DNA of 64,000 bases from Carnegiea gigantea (taxonomy: Eukaryota > Streptophyta > Magnoliopsida > Caryophyllales > Cactaceae): positions 18,501 through 82,500 of the forward strand of contig JAKOGI010000422.1 in NCBI GenBank assembly GCA_029747015.1, written 5' to 3'. Numbering within the stretch: position 1 is the stretch's first letter; each line of letters begins with the position of its first letter. Below the pieces are notes generated by a model. It was not told the origin of the DNA, did no database searches, and worked only from the letters and a program-made list of their open reading frames with translations. Below, in pieces: positions 22,751-34,564 of the stretch. Position numbers and translations under genes: made by a program.

Positions 22751-23460
22751 TTAATCATCATCATCACTAGACGGAGGAGAAGCATCGTTAGATCCAGTGC
22801 CTTCCTCCTCGCTACTCGTGGACCTCGGCCCCACTCCTGGAGCAGCCGGACCAAGCTTACGAGTTATTAGAATATCGCTCTTGTTAAGCTGCAGCCAGGC
22901 TTTGAAAATGAACTATCACGAGCCTGTAAGGCAGCCTTCAGGTCTTCGACCATGCTCCTAATCAGGATGCCCAATTGCAGGGCCTCATTGACCACCATGG
23001 CATAGAACAAGGCTTGAACCAGTTCAGGGATATGGAAATCATGAGCGGCCTCCTCGACATCGGCAAGGATGAAGTCCGAACACAAGTCACGGTAGTTCTC
23101 CGGAAGCGACCAAGGAGGGCGAGCGACACTTCTTAGGCGCCATTTGAAAGTCTCCCATACATGAAGGGCCATTTCCTCAATATTGAGGTCGTAGGGAATA
23201 ACCGTGATTGGGGAACTCATAGCAAGATGATAGCCAAGTAATAGTGGATATCAAACATCACTAGATAACCTTCCATTTTTATAAGCGAAAGAGGGGATCT
23301 TCCTAATGCCACATTCGAGCCTTAGGAACGGTGCCACCTCGGGAAATGCCATAGCACCAAGATCGAGACACAGGTATCTGTGAATGATAGGAGTCCTCTT
23401 GGCTAAAAACTGCCTCTTATAAAGGCTGCAGATAGTAACCTTGGTTGGAACTCGCTCCAT
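22751..23460 (-). pseudogene. Antisense ORF B with acidic tail
   Basis: The minus-strand coding region starts at an ATG at 23460, 55 bp inside the 3' LTR. A shift near 23220-23250 separates the first part (MERVPTKVTICSLYKRQ...) from the second (MSSPITVIPYDLNIEEMALH...; 23220-22867). It ends in an acidic tail (TSSEEEGTGSND..SSDDDD) with TAA at 22753-22751. No domain was recognised with confidence. It resembles antisense ORF A only in general plan (acidic C-terminus next to a 57-bp array). Confidence 0.5.
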
Positions 23461-23515
23461 ATTCTATCTGTCTACTTGTTCGGCCGGGTGTACAGGCAAA
23501 ATGTGAGGTGCTAAA

Positions 23516-24023
23516 TGATTTGAAAAAATTAGGGCCCAAGGCGGGCCCCCCAAATCTACTAGTGCACCTAAGCCACTATGACAGTCTCTGACCACTCCTG
23601 GACTTTGAGGCCCATTATTGGGCTTATCTCGAGAAACCATCCAAGGTCCATGAGGGAGGCACCCATATGAAGTTACAATTTTGCCCCTGGTAACAGGGAC
23701 TATAAATACCCACTGCCGACATCGAAAAAGGGGGAATTATGAGGAATCATTCATCACACACGATCATAACCATAAAAAACTCATCATAGTCCCTGAAAAG
23801 ACCTACTTCTCCTATGTATTGTCTTTCCTATATTGTCTCTTCTTAGGACCCCACACTAAGTTGACCATCGAAGAGGTGTTCCCCGGATCCTAATCTAGGG
23901 CTGCCTTTTTTGCAGGTTCAATGCTCGTGGAGTAGATTGCCCGACGTCCAGCGCCCTTTTGCCATCACGTAAGCTCGCTCTCATCCCACGTCATCCTTGG
24001 AGAAAACAGAAAGTCCCGAAACA
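23516..24023 (+). repeat. 3' LTR of the Tat-type element
   Basis: It runs from TGATTTGAAAAA to CCCGAAACA and is 508 bp long. It keeps a TATAAATACC box at 23701-23710 that the 5' LTR lacks. The two LTRs show many substitutions, which points to an old insertion. Confidence 0.85.
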
Positions 24024-24143
24024 CCCTTAAACTTTTAAAATGTGTATTTTTAACCTCAATCCTTAAAAAGTTACTTTTGAAAATCTTAATTTTATGTATA
24101 AGTAATTTTTCTTTATAAATATTACTTGAAGCCCTCTTTCAAT

Positions 24144-24156
24144 TGGTATCCGAGCG
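24144..24156 (+). other. Pararetrovirus primer-binding site (initiator tRNA-Met type)
   Basis: TGGTATCCGAGCG differs by one base from the TGGTATCAGAGC site used by all Caulimoviridae for minus-strand priming. It lies ahead of the coding region, as expected in the viral leader. Confidence 0.65.
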
Positions 24157-24229
24157 ACCTGACTAAAAATAGTTAAGAAAAAGAGTTTTAACAAGCAAAA
24201 GGGGAGAAATATAAAGAAAGTATTATAAC

Positions 24230-24700
24230 AAATCAAGTCCTAAAAAACAAAGATTTTTCAGAAAAGTTGTTTATGGTCTTGCAGTGAAAAGCAATTATAA
24301 GTGTTAGGCATGCGGAGAAGTAGGTCATCATGCAAACGAATGCAAAAATAGGAAGAATAACAAGCTTATAAAAACTTTGGGTAACCTACATTATTTTGCG
24401 TTTAGCGAGAAAAAAGCACTAGATCTAGCCCTGAAAAATAACAGGGGAATTGTTGAGATTGTATTAGAAGATGAATATGAAGAAAGTGATTATGAAGAAA
24501 CTGGTCATATGATGGAAAGTAGCTCAATTAGTCTTGGCGATCTTTAACGAGAAGAATTTATTATAGATAATGAGAAAGAAGATGTCAAAAGAGATTGGGT
24601 CATTCCTATAATTCAGAAAGATATGATCTATAAAAAATTTATCTTTCAATTAAAGAGTAAGTATGTATGTGAAATGATGAAAGGAAATCTAGAAATAAAA
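24230..24700 (+). pseudogene. Coat-protein C-terminal remnant with zinc knuckle
   Basis: ACGEVGHHANECKNRKN at about 24318-24368, preceded by KC and a stop, is the CCHC knuckle found at the C-terminal side of caulimovirid coat proteins. An acidic stretch follows (LEDEYEESDYEETG), also usual. The stop sits inside the knuckle (KC then TAG). Confidence 0.65.
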
Positions 24701-24719
24701 GAATGTGAGTAATGATGTG

Positions 24720-25205
24720 GGAGAATTTAATCTTATTAATTGGGAAAAAGACCTTAAACATAACAAAGATAGAAAGTATAGGTATATCCATGTTGGAAGT
24801 GTCCAAGTTTAAATTACTCTATTATAATATTATGATAAAGATATTGATCTTTATGCTTTTCTCTATGACATTAAGTGTACCAAATTAATAATTAAATTAT
24901 CACAAGGATTAAGACCAATTTATGTAATGGATCAGTAGGATTCAACTGTTGACCCGAATATTATATGAGCCCAAAAGATGAATTTACCAAAAACTTTATA
25001 TCTCCTAAGATAAAAATAGTTGGAATGGACATGAAGGGATGAGGTTACCCACTAAGGATATTTTAGAAAATAATCTACAAGTTAAATACTACTACGGATC
25101 TAAAGACTAAAGTAACAAAAATAGACGCAGAAAAATTTAAAAATCCTACTCCTATGCAAAAAAATCTTAATGATAAAATCCAATTCTTAGGATGTAAAGA
25201 TTGAT
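24720..25205 (+). pseudogene. Movement-protein remnant (30K superfamily)
   Basis: RKYRYIHVGSVQV at about 24770-24808 is the conserved core start of caulimovirid movement proteins. A shifted continuation around 24890-24960 corresponds to the CNGxVxFNC block. Several stops and shifts interrupt it. Such proteins widen plasmodesmata for cell-to-cell movement. Confidence 0.65.
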
Positions 25206-25389
25206 AGGTCATAGAAATCTAGCTTTGCTAATCCCATAAAAAATCAATAAGAAAAATATAATAAAAATTGATCAGAATGGTAAATTTACCATTAAACCCA
25301 ATTATTAAGAAGTTTGGTTGTAAGATCAGAATAGGGAAAATGGTCTTTATTAGCTGAAGAAGAGTTTAAATAATATGATACAATTAATA

Positions 25390-25980
25390 TGACCAGTGAA
25401 ATGAGTAAAATGAGTTTTGAATATGCAAGACATAATGTAGATTGAAATATGAGTCCAGATAGAAAAGTCATTGGGTACAAAATAAGAATTATTAATGAGT
25501 CAATCTATGACGATGAATTAGTCAAAAATATGACTATGAAGATATGCTATGAAGTCACCAATATAAATCCTAATTGTATCTATATCCTAATAAATATATG
25601 TTTAGAGGGATATAATAAATATTAATTGTGCTCCTACATAGATAGTGGTTATTTTGTCCATTTTAAAAAAAGATCTTTATTTTCAGAATTTATGTGGAAA
25701 AAATCCAAGAATCCTTTACAAGTGAAGATAGTTGACAATAGCATAATGAGCCATAACGAAACCATAAAAAGTTTATCCATAAAGATAGGAGAAGTCTAAT
25801 GCATTATAACAGTTTTATGGGCTACTAATTAACGCTCTCAGGATATGATTATTGGAAATAATTTTCAGAGGTTGTATTCTGCGCGTACACACACCATAAA
25901 CCAAATAATATTCATAATAAATGGTCACTCAGTTCCTATTGATAAATTAAATAAGGCTTACATTCATTAGAAGATTGAGT
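25390..25980 (+). pseudogene. Aspartic protease remnant of the pararetrovirus
   Basis: A frame starting MTSEMSKMSFEYA leads to YIDSGYFVHFKKRSLF at about 25636-25683, the active-site region (D-S-G) followed by the caulimovirid W motif (EFMW). Later text reads DMIIGNNFQRLYSARTHT. Stops occur at about 25440, 25624, 25799 and 25830. Confidence 0.65.
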
Positions 25981-27312
25981 TTATATGCAGCCAACGTGCT
26001 AAGAAGACCTATACAACGTGAGGTTGCATTAACAATCTCACCACTTGAGCTAACTATTAAATAGTAATTATGCAAAGAACTCTACTCTGATAATCCTCTA
26101 AAATTTTGGGACAAAGATAAGACATTTGCGAAGATTACTTTGCTAAACCAAAATGGTGTATATACGCCAGGATATCCAAGAATTTGATAACAAATGAAAT
26201 AACTTTACATAAAGGATTAATTAGAAATAGTAAGAGTCTTCACACTAGTCGCGCTTTCATGGTGAGAAATTATGCTGAAGAGAAAAGAGGAAAAGCTACA
26301 ATGGTAATCAATTACCAAAAACTTAATGATAATACTGTCTTTGATGGTTATTATATTCATAACAAAACAACCTTTTCTATACAATTCAAGGAGTCTTTTG
26401 GTTCTCGAAAATGAATTGCAAAAGCGGATACTGGCAGATAAAAATAAATAAAAGAAAAAAGAATTCACTTTAATTGCTTTTAGTGCCTCTCAAAGATATT
26501 ATAAGTGGATAGTAATACCATTTTGTCTTAAAAATGCACCTTAAATATTTCAAAGAAGAAAGGATAACATCTTCAAAGATGTTAATTATTGCTGTCTACT
26601 TGACATCAATGATAGTCTTATCTTTTCCAAGTTAATAGAACAACACAAAGATGACGCTCTTGCCATCATCATAAGCTGTATTGATCATGGCGTTATCCTC
26701 AGTAAAAATAAATGCATTTATGTTAATTAAGAAATCGAGTTCTTAGGTTTATAATAAATATTGGACAAATTATCTCACAAAAACATATTCTAGAAAAGAT
26801 AGAAATTTTCCTTGAAAAAAATTAAAGATAGGAAGCAATTAAAAAGGTTTCTTGAATCTCAACCTGAACATAACCCGCTTAATTAAATGAGTTAGTCGTG
26901 TCAACCCCTTTAATTAAAGGTGTTGAAAATCTTTACCCTAATCTGCCTAATTTCGTGTTTGGCTCTAATCGGTTATTGTGTCAAGTCAACTTTTGACAGC
27001 ACTGGATTTCATTAAAGGTTTAACTAAATTGAGAAAACCATTGCAGCAGAAATTTAAGAAAGAAGTAAGCTGGACATGGAGCTCTATTGATTCAAAGATT
27101 GTTCAAAATTTTAAAATGATGCATAAAAATATTCTTGTTCTTAATTTGCCTAATGAAGAAGATTATTTAATTCTTGAGATGATGCCCGCAATGAGCACTG
27201 GAGTTCAATATTCAAGATCATAGAAGGAGAAAGACTCTGCAAATATTACAGTGGAAGTTTTATCAAAGCAGAATGTAACTATCCCATGATAGAAAAAGAA
27301 ATCATTGCAGTC
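25981..27312 (+). pseudogene. Reverse transcriptase and start of RNase H of the pararetrovirus
   Basis: SRAFMVRNYAEEKRGKATMVINYQKLNDNTVFDGYYIHNK (26247-26366, shown here only as a family match) is the hallmark caulimovirid RT block. The catalytic palm (about 26560-26650) is broken by stops. RNase H starts at about 27140 (LVLNLPNEEDYLIL) and runs to 27312, where IIAV is cut by the Athila LTR. Confidence 0.8.
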
Positions 27313-28056
27313 TGTTCAACTGGAAATATAGTATCGCAAGTGCACAGAGTAGGTGTAGCTAGCAATTGGCAAGTATGGGTCATGTCCATAAGGAGTTAGG
27401 CTAGGATAACTGAGCTAAACAAGAGATTTAATCTCGGTGGATGATATGGTTAAAATACATCCTAATCATTAGCTAGAGTTAACATAGTAGTGGATTTGGA
27501 GTCTATACTTCATGAACTTGGGTTGGGAATTTCGGTGACTAATGTGTCGGTTTTGTTTAGTCAAAGGCTACTTCCCAACTTTCCTAGCTAACCCACAGCC
27601 TGAAGGGGGCTGGCTATCACACTTAGAGGCTCCCTTGTCTTCTCTCAAAGATCAAGGGTAGGTCTAATTCACAATGCCACATATTTTCATGGGGGATTGT
27701 GAGTTAGGCCTAAGATAGAGAATCATTTACCAAGTCCAACCATCAAGCTATTTTCTTGCTCAAGGTGAACTATCCCCTTTTAAATCACATTTACTAATGC
27801 CTCGTCCTTCAATGTAGCCATTAGCCTCAAGCTTTAGGTGAAATGCTCTTTCGGGCATTTTATTGAACACTTTGTGATAAAGGGGTGATCCCTTCTAGAA
27901 GTGAGAAATCTAGGAAAATAAGACACTTAGCTACATATATTTAGGAACACTAGGCCATAATCCCAGCCCAAGCAATATAAATTACTCACTAATCATCATG
28001 CCAAACATCAAGAACTCACAACTTGACATAATCAATGAAGGTAATAAATTAGCCAA

Positions 28057-28115
<59 letters not shown>

Positions 28116-28845
28116 AGAGATGAAGGCAAACTTTAAATTTGGCACTAAGAGATGATGATCAATCCTCAAAGTCTTCTCAAATCACCAATAATATCAACAA
28201 GATTAACCTTTAATCCTAATCCTCAATCTAACTTAACCATAAAAGTTTTTAGAGAGTCACTTTTCACAAAGTAGGTGCTAATCTCGAAATTAGGAAAAAC
28301 CCCCTTTTTATGGTGGGTTAAAACTAATAAAAACGGCACAAGGGTGGCTAAGGACACGGGTCACCATGGCCAAAATGGCCAAGGTGAACAAGGTAGCTGC
28401 GGCCGTAGCTATGGGCACGACTAGCCATGGCCAACAAGGTAGGCCACCATGACCCGCAGCCGTAGGCCATAGCCATGGCCACGACCACGGCTGCTAGTGG
28501 CCGCCCCCTAACCTTTTTCCTCTTCAAAGTGGATCCCTACAGTGGTGACCATGGCTGTGGCCATAACTATGACCCTAGTGGGGCCCCTCTTTGCTTGCTT
28601 GTTGCTTCTTTGCCCTCTTTTTGCTAAATCTTATTCGGGATTTCTTATGCTCACTGATTCATCTCAAAAAAGGGTGCACTTCAATCGATCAACATCATCT
28701 TGAGCTGAATCTTCACCACGCTTTGGCTAAATGTTATTTCCTAAAAAAGTAATCGAAAACTAAATGAAAATCACAGAAGTTATGACTTATTGTGAGCAAA
28801 AGTTAGGAAGTGAGGGTATCAAATGTGATGTAACGAGACCAAACA
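27313..28845 (-). repeat. Left LTR (3' LTR) of the Athila-type element
   Basis: 1533 bp, matching 38371-39850. It contains a (GA)n run at 28061-28109 that is about 24 units long, against about 17 in the other LTR, and imperfect GGCCATGGC-type repeats near 28370-28590. Confidence 0.9.
28061..28109. repeat. (GA)n microsatellite in the left LTR
   Basis: About 24 GA units followed by imperfect GGGAGGGAGA. It is matched by a shorter run at 39121-39154 in the other LTR. Confidence 0.95.
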
Positions 28846-30354
28846 AATACCCCTAGACCTATCCTTTGCTTGTCCTCGAGCAAAACAAAGAAAAACTACC
28901 TAAGGGCCTAACTCACTTTCGTAAGAATCATACTTGCATTTAGCATATGCAATAAGCCTTTTAAATCCCTCAGTTCCCCCAAGTGGACGAGTGAGGTCTC
29001 GTGAGGGGTTGCAGAAGATATACCCACAAAATCTTTAGAAGATATGTTTTTGATTTTTTTTCCCCAAAAGCAAAACAAATATGTACAAAGCAACTGGAGA
29101 ATAACATGCACCATCGCAATCGATTCTATCACCCTAATAAACTAGCCCTTAGCCATGTACAAGCAAAACATGCAATTGGGACACACCTAGGCTATAAACG
29201 CACTCCAACTCTCATTTTTCACCCCACGCTACACATTGACACGATTTGTATAACTCGGTGCTCCGTAAAACGTTTATTGAATTCTAATGCTATGCCAAAA
29301 TCGGGCAAAAAGTCATCTCTGCCTAGCTTATGACTCCCTTTTATTAGGTCACGTTCGTTTATTTTTTTCCCCACTTTGCCCATTATGTTTCTTTACCCGG
29401 GTGGGCAGTTCTTGGCTTACTAGGCCTTCAACTTTCGGATGAATAACTTAGTATATATTTAGACTTCTTCCCTTTTTAGCAGTTTTATTAGGATGTGCAA
29501 AGCACTTATTTAAAGCCAAGCAGAGGTACCGGAGTTAAGCTTACTTTTGTATCCACCATTTTCTCCTTTCTTTTGCAAACAAAACTGGAAGTCAACTAAC
29601 CAAGTAAAATATCCCCTAAGTCCGAATTTCAATAACTGACACCAAAAGTCAGTGGTCAAGTGTACAAGGTAAGTACAAACCCGCAAATATGAAATGAGAT
29701 TATTATAAAAGACCAGAAATTACATTGTAGTCAAGTGTTCCATCATACATATTCTATATATGTGCAAGCGAGCAATCACGCTATTGAAGATTAAGAGCCA
29801 ATAACAAAGGCACAAAAGTTCCCCCAAAGCCATAATACAAGAAAATTTCATCACCAAAAATATGTACAAAGGGTATATGACTTCCCTGACCGCCACGCCT
29901 AAATCTCATAATGTCTTTATGTGGAGCGAAGGAATTATAACCAACAATAAAGGGCATAAGGTGAAAGAGAAAAGTACTAAGATTCTAGCCCAATCAATTC
30001 ATAAGAAGATTATGAAGAGGAGGGTGAGAATTGTTACCTTGCAAGCTCAATATAGGCCCCTCTCAACCACGATTCCTCTTAAGATCACAAGTAGAAACAA
30101 GACATTGATATATATAATGCAATGCAACATATGCCTATAAGCCTTAGACTACATGCGGCTATGCCTTCCTTAGTCATGCAATATTAGTCCCACTAATACA
30201 ACTACATGATGACAGGCATTATGTACAAAGCATTATTAACCCACTATAACTAATCACCCATTACAATCAACCAACACAAAACCTCATCAAGCCTTAACAA
30301 CCAATCACTCCACGATTGCATCAAGATATGCCCAACAAGCACACACCACATACA
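28846..30354. other. 3' untranslated part of the Athila-type element
   Basis: No coding region was recognised. On the minus strand the bases just before the left LTR read GGTCTAGGGGTATT, a weak polypurine tract. Confidence 0.5.
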
Positions 30355-31833
30355 TTACCCCAAATACGATCTTATAAGCCCTCCCCCCATGCCTAACATG
30401 TGCATTCTCCCCAACGTAATGAATATACGAGTGAGCAAGGGAGATAGGGAGGGGGTAATTACAAGGTAATCAATACGATCCAGAGGGGCACTAAGCCTCC
30501 ATTCAGCTGGAGGGTATGGCCAATTGTGGTGCTTGTAGGCATAATATACTTGATGCTCCAAATTTCGTTGTTGAGCATGTTGCACATGACGCTCATCAAT
30601 GTGGTTCATCCTCAAGTGGAGACGAGAGAATTGCTCATCCACGTATTGGTAGAAGCACTCCTCATTGAAATCGGAGGGTCTGGAGTCACTTCTACTCCTA
30701 GTAGGAGGGGGCTCAGTCATCTCCTCATCATGAGCCATCGCTCCCCCTTGACCTACATCTTCCACATGGCCTCCTAAATCAATTCCTTGTTGGCCCTCTT
30801 CCTCACCCCCTCCATATTAGTGTCGTCATTACAGTACCAATTACAGGCATCGGCGCAAGCGGTTTTACTCAGGATTGGGAAAGGAAAGAGAGCTTTACCA
30901 TGGTTGTTCACATACACACACCTGGACTCATATTTAAAGATCTCTGTGTGGAGGCATGCCACAAGATCCAACCGCCCCGGTATATACAAGGGTTCCAACC
31001 TCTCTACTTACTTCTTAAGGCCGAAACTATACGCTGTAGCTGAGATAACATCGTCATAGAAATGTGGGCAGTTTTGCTAGTAGCATTAGAGACCAATTGA
31101 GTAAGGATAAGGGCGCCCGTGTCTATGGAAACATCATCGAGGATAGCCCATAAGACAAATAACTCCATTAATCTCACGCCATTTTGAGTGTTGTACATCG
31201 AAAAGATGATATTGGCCATAAGGTGATGGAGGTAACAAAGCAAAGGGTTATATATGGCGATGGCTTTAAACACACTGCGCTGTAAGCCACATAATTGCCT
31301 GAGTTATCACGAATTAGTTCTCAGGCATCACAGGTTATTTTCCCCAAAAACTCTTAATCTTTGAATTCTTAGTGGGAACAAGACCGTAAGCCTCCGAATG
31401 GTAGTCTAAGGCGATGACCAAATTCTTGGTGGTTCATGTCAAATGGATGGTTGAAAAGGCAGACATGAATATTGACCTCCCCATTGTTGTATTGGCATTT
31501 CCAATTGACCCTCAGTAAGCTTAGACACTCCTGACACAACCTCTCATAGATAGGTTTGTCCCAACCCATATAATCAACCGAACTCATACCCTCAAGTGGC
31601 TCATGTACATCATCTCAAAGTCCTATATTCTCTAGAAATGGCACATCAATCTACTTTATGTCTCGAATCCTTAGAGAGGCTACTTGGTCATGCCTATTCA
31701 TGCTTTCTTGGTCCTCAAATTCCATGTTATATTCATTAGAAACATGAGGTGGGGTTGGACGGTTACCTCGGGCCATTTGGACCCGGCTAGTGATGGCATT
31801 AGCGGTTGAAAGGGCAAAAAACTTCTTTACCAT
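30355..31833 (-). pseudogene. Extra ORF at the env-like position of the Athila-type element
   Basis: From 31833 the frame reads MVKKFFALSTANAITSRVQM, then (31587-31369) MSSVDYMGWDKPIYERLCQE and HPFDMNHQEFGHRLRLPFGGL, then 31273-31004, 30998-30774 and 30765-30355. The LxxxEFGxxLxLP stretch resembles proteins encoded by Athila-family extra ORFs. I see no signal peptide or clear membrane helix, so calling it an envelope would go too far. Stops and shifts are frequent. Confidence 0.55.
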
Positions 31834-32737
31834 CTTTGAAGTGCTGGAGGTGGACGATCCCGTGTGGTGATCTTATTGCCCACCCAAATGTGTAAAGTAT
31901 GGAAATGCAATTCAACAATGAAAATAAGAACTCAATCACCCAAATGATCAGAATGAGGAACCAAATGGTGAAATTGGAGTACCCACTAACAATTAGACAC
32001 CAAATAAAGGAGATGGAGGTCCTCCTTGCAAGCTTTCTCTCTCTTAAAGCTTCAAACTGTTCAATGGAGGTGGAGTTTGAGGAGAGAGAAAATGGAGTAA
32101 TGGGTGTGAGAAAAGTAGGAATTAGTGGAAGAAAAGGAGTGTGATGGTTGTTTTCGGCTAAAGAGTGGCTGGAAAACACTTGAGATGGGTGTTTTAGTGG
32201 TGGTGCATGTGTAGGTTAAAGTTGATGGGTGAAAAATGGGGTTGAAAGAGAAGAGGTTTTGGAGTTTTGAGGATGGAAATGAGTGGTGACAAAAGTGATG
32301 GATTTAGAGGATTTGGGTGAAAATTGATGAAGGATGTGGTGGTTTGGTGGTGGTGGTAGAGAGAGAGTGAGAAGGAAGAAAGATAGTGGCATCAGGGTAG
32401 GGGCCATGGTTGGTGGGAGTGGAGCAAAATGAGGAAGAAGAAGGAATGAAAGGGGGAAAAGGGGGTGTCACAGCCATGGCCAACCCAAGGGTTTGCTACG
32501 GCTTATGGCCACAGGCATGACTAGCAGTGGCCACCCTTTGTTTTCCTGTAGTAGGGGCCATAACAGTCGTCATGGGCATAGCTGCTAGTGGTAGCTTTTT
32601 GTTCCTAAATCACCCAATATTTGTGATTTTGAACTCTCCTTGTCCTCAAATGCAAGCTTTCAACCATCCAACACCCAATACTCAATACTCGGCTCTTGGT
32701 ACAATGAGAAGAAGGGTAAACATGTTAAAAACTCGGC
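31834..32737. other. Spacer between integrase and extra ORF
   Basis: No gene was recognised. Minus-strand frames here are Ser/Thr/Pro-rich and low in complexity. Several GGTGG runs occur near 32330-32420. Confidence 0.4.
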
Positions 32738-34130
32738 TTACCTGCCGAGAAGCGCTCTTTTAAGGTCTTGAGCTCGACCCTTGGGCTTTCTTTCACTTGG
32801 AGGAGGATTGGGGAAGGTGTAGACAACCTTCGCCTCAATTGGATTGTCGGTAATGTAATGCTTGAGTCTTTGGCCATTCACTATGAAAGTGTCGGAGTAT
32901 TGCACTCCAAACTTTAACTGCCCCATAAGGGAACACTTTGAGCACCTTGAATGGCCCGGACCATCTTTGAGCGTAGCCTTTCGGGAAATAACTTGAGGCA
33001 TGACTTGAACAATAACACCAAATTTTCCTGTTTGAATTCTTTCCTTAGTCATGCCACTTCTTCATTTTCTCCTTGTATATCCTTGACTTCTCATACGCGT
33101 CAAATCTCAAATGTTCAATTTTATTTAATTGCGACCTTGGCCTTTCTCTCGAAGTCTTAAGGTCAAAGTTTAAGTGCTTGATTGCCCAATAAGCTCTGTG
33201 CTTCAATTCCATGGGTAAATAGTATGGTTTTCCCTGCACAAATCTAAAAGGTGTGGTCCCAATTGAAGTCTTGTAGACAGTGTGATAGGCCCATTGTGTG
33301 TCATGGAGCTTGTCAAATCAATCTTTCCTTGATCGGGCTACCTTCTTCTTCAAGATGAGCTTGATTTGTTTACTTGAGATCTCCTCATGGCCACTTGTTT
33401 GGGGGTGATACCCTAATCCCTTCTTGTGATTTGTCGTGTACTTGGTGAGTATGGCTTCAAATTTTTGTTCTATAAAGTGAGTCCCTCCATCACTAATCAA
33501 GACTCTTGGCATGCGGAACCTAGGAAAGATTACCCTTTTGAAGAACTTGGTGACCACCCTAGCATCATTCGTGAGGCTTGTAGCTTCCACCCATGTAAAA
33601 AAATAATCAACGGCTACTAAGATGTACTTATTCCCTCTTAAGGAAGAGAAAGAGCATATAAAATCAATGTCTCACGCATGAAATACCTTAACTTTAGGGA
33701 TATAGTTGAGGGGCATCTCATTGCGCATTGTTAAGTTCCCGGTTCTTTGTCATTGATCACAAGCTCGAACATATGCATAAGTATCTCTGAAATAAGTAGG
33801 CTAAAAGAAACCGGCTTGAAGGATCTTGGCGGTGGTCTTATCGACACTAGCGTGGCCTCCATAGGGTGAGTCATGACAATACGAGATGATGGATTGTATC
33901 TCTTCGTCGAGAGTACACCTCCTTCTAATCCCATCTCCACAAGTCTTATACAAGTAAGGATCCTCACAAAAGAAAGATTTGACTTTGGAAAAGAACCGCT
34001 TCTTTTGATTGGAATTCATATCGGACAGTGGAATGCCACAAACCAAATAGTTGACTATATCCGCATACCATGGAGTGCTTGATGTAGCCAATGCAAGCAA
34101 GTTCTCTGGGAAAGAACCATCAATTGGCAA
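32738..34130 (-). pseudogene. Integrase of the Athila-type element
   Basis: The part at 34130-33801 has the zinc-binding segment (ISYCHDSPYGGHASVDKTTAKILQAGFF). 33590-33318 has the end of the catalytic core (PRVLISDGGTHF, LGYHPQTSGHEEISSKQIK). 33239-33045 and 33052-32738 give the C-terminal part (ELKHRAYWAIKHLNFDL; GPGHSRCSKCSLMGQL; FIVNGQRLKHYI). Breaks lie near 33790, 33600 and 33310. Confidence 0.8.
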
Positions 34131-34564
34131 AGTACATTCCCGGTAGCTCTCTTAGTCAATTGGTAGTCAGGAGAGGTGACTCGCCACCACATTCTCAGTT
34201 CCCTTGTTGTGTTGAATCTCGAGGGTAAACTCTTAGAGAGGACCCACCTAATTAGCCTCGGCTTTGCATCTTCCTTCTCCACGAGGTGTTTGATGGTGGA
34301 GTGATCGGTGTAGACTATTAACTTGGACCCTAAGACATATTGGCAAAATTTCTCAATAGCAAACACTACCGCTAACATCTACTTCTCCATGGTGGAGTAG
34401 TTCAATTGGGTTTCATCGTGAGTGTTGCTTGCATAATAGATTATAAATGGATTTTTGTCTCTTCTTTGGCCCAAAACCAGACCCAAACCGAAGTCACATG
34501 CATCATACATCAACTCAAATGGAAGATTCCAATCAGGTGGTTGAATAATTGGATTCGATATCAA
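34055..34564 (-). pseudogene. RNase H of the Athila-type element
   Basis: PFELMYDACDFGLGLVLGQR (34525-34466) has the first catalytic Asp. [31 protein letters not shown] (34375-34283, described only as the family match) has the E and D blocks. A frameshift lies near 34379. Confidence 0.8.

Larger units (their letters stand above)
6271..24023 (+). mobile_element. Ty3/gypsy Tat-type LTR retrotransposon with nested insertions (17.8 kb)
   Basis: Similar LTRs lie at 6271-6718 and 23516-24023, both starting TGATT and ending AAACA, with a primer-binding site just inside the left one. The order is gag, protease, RT, RNase H, a second RNase H, integrase, then a long 3' region. A second RNase H after the first and antisense ORFs before the 3' LTR are known traits of the Tat lineage. 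The 3' region (13107-23515) holds two arrays of one 57-bp repeat and two antisense ORFs. Nested inside are a hAT-like MITE (10434-11160), a fold-back element (16426-21477), a TRIM (16726-17147) and a 4-kb LTR-like unit (17155-21181). Stop codons and frameshifts are frequent, so it is not autonomous. The flanks share only CCC (CCCCC left, CCCTT right), so no clean 5-bp target duplication remains. Confidence 0.85.
24024..27312 (+). mobile_element. Endogenous pararetrovirus (Caulimoviridae), left part
   Basis: Decayed viral coding regions follow one another on the plus strand: zinc knuckle of the coat protein, movement protein, aspartic protease, RT and RNase H. RNase H stops at 27312, where the Athila-type element enters, and resumes at 39851. 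Numerous stops and shifts make it inactive. The order coat-movement-protease-RT resembles cavemovirus/solendovirus-like genomes; a florendovirus-like origin is also possible. The total (left plus right parts) is about 5 kb, shorter than a full genome. Most of the coat region upstream of the zinc knuckle is missing. Confidence 0.8.
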
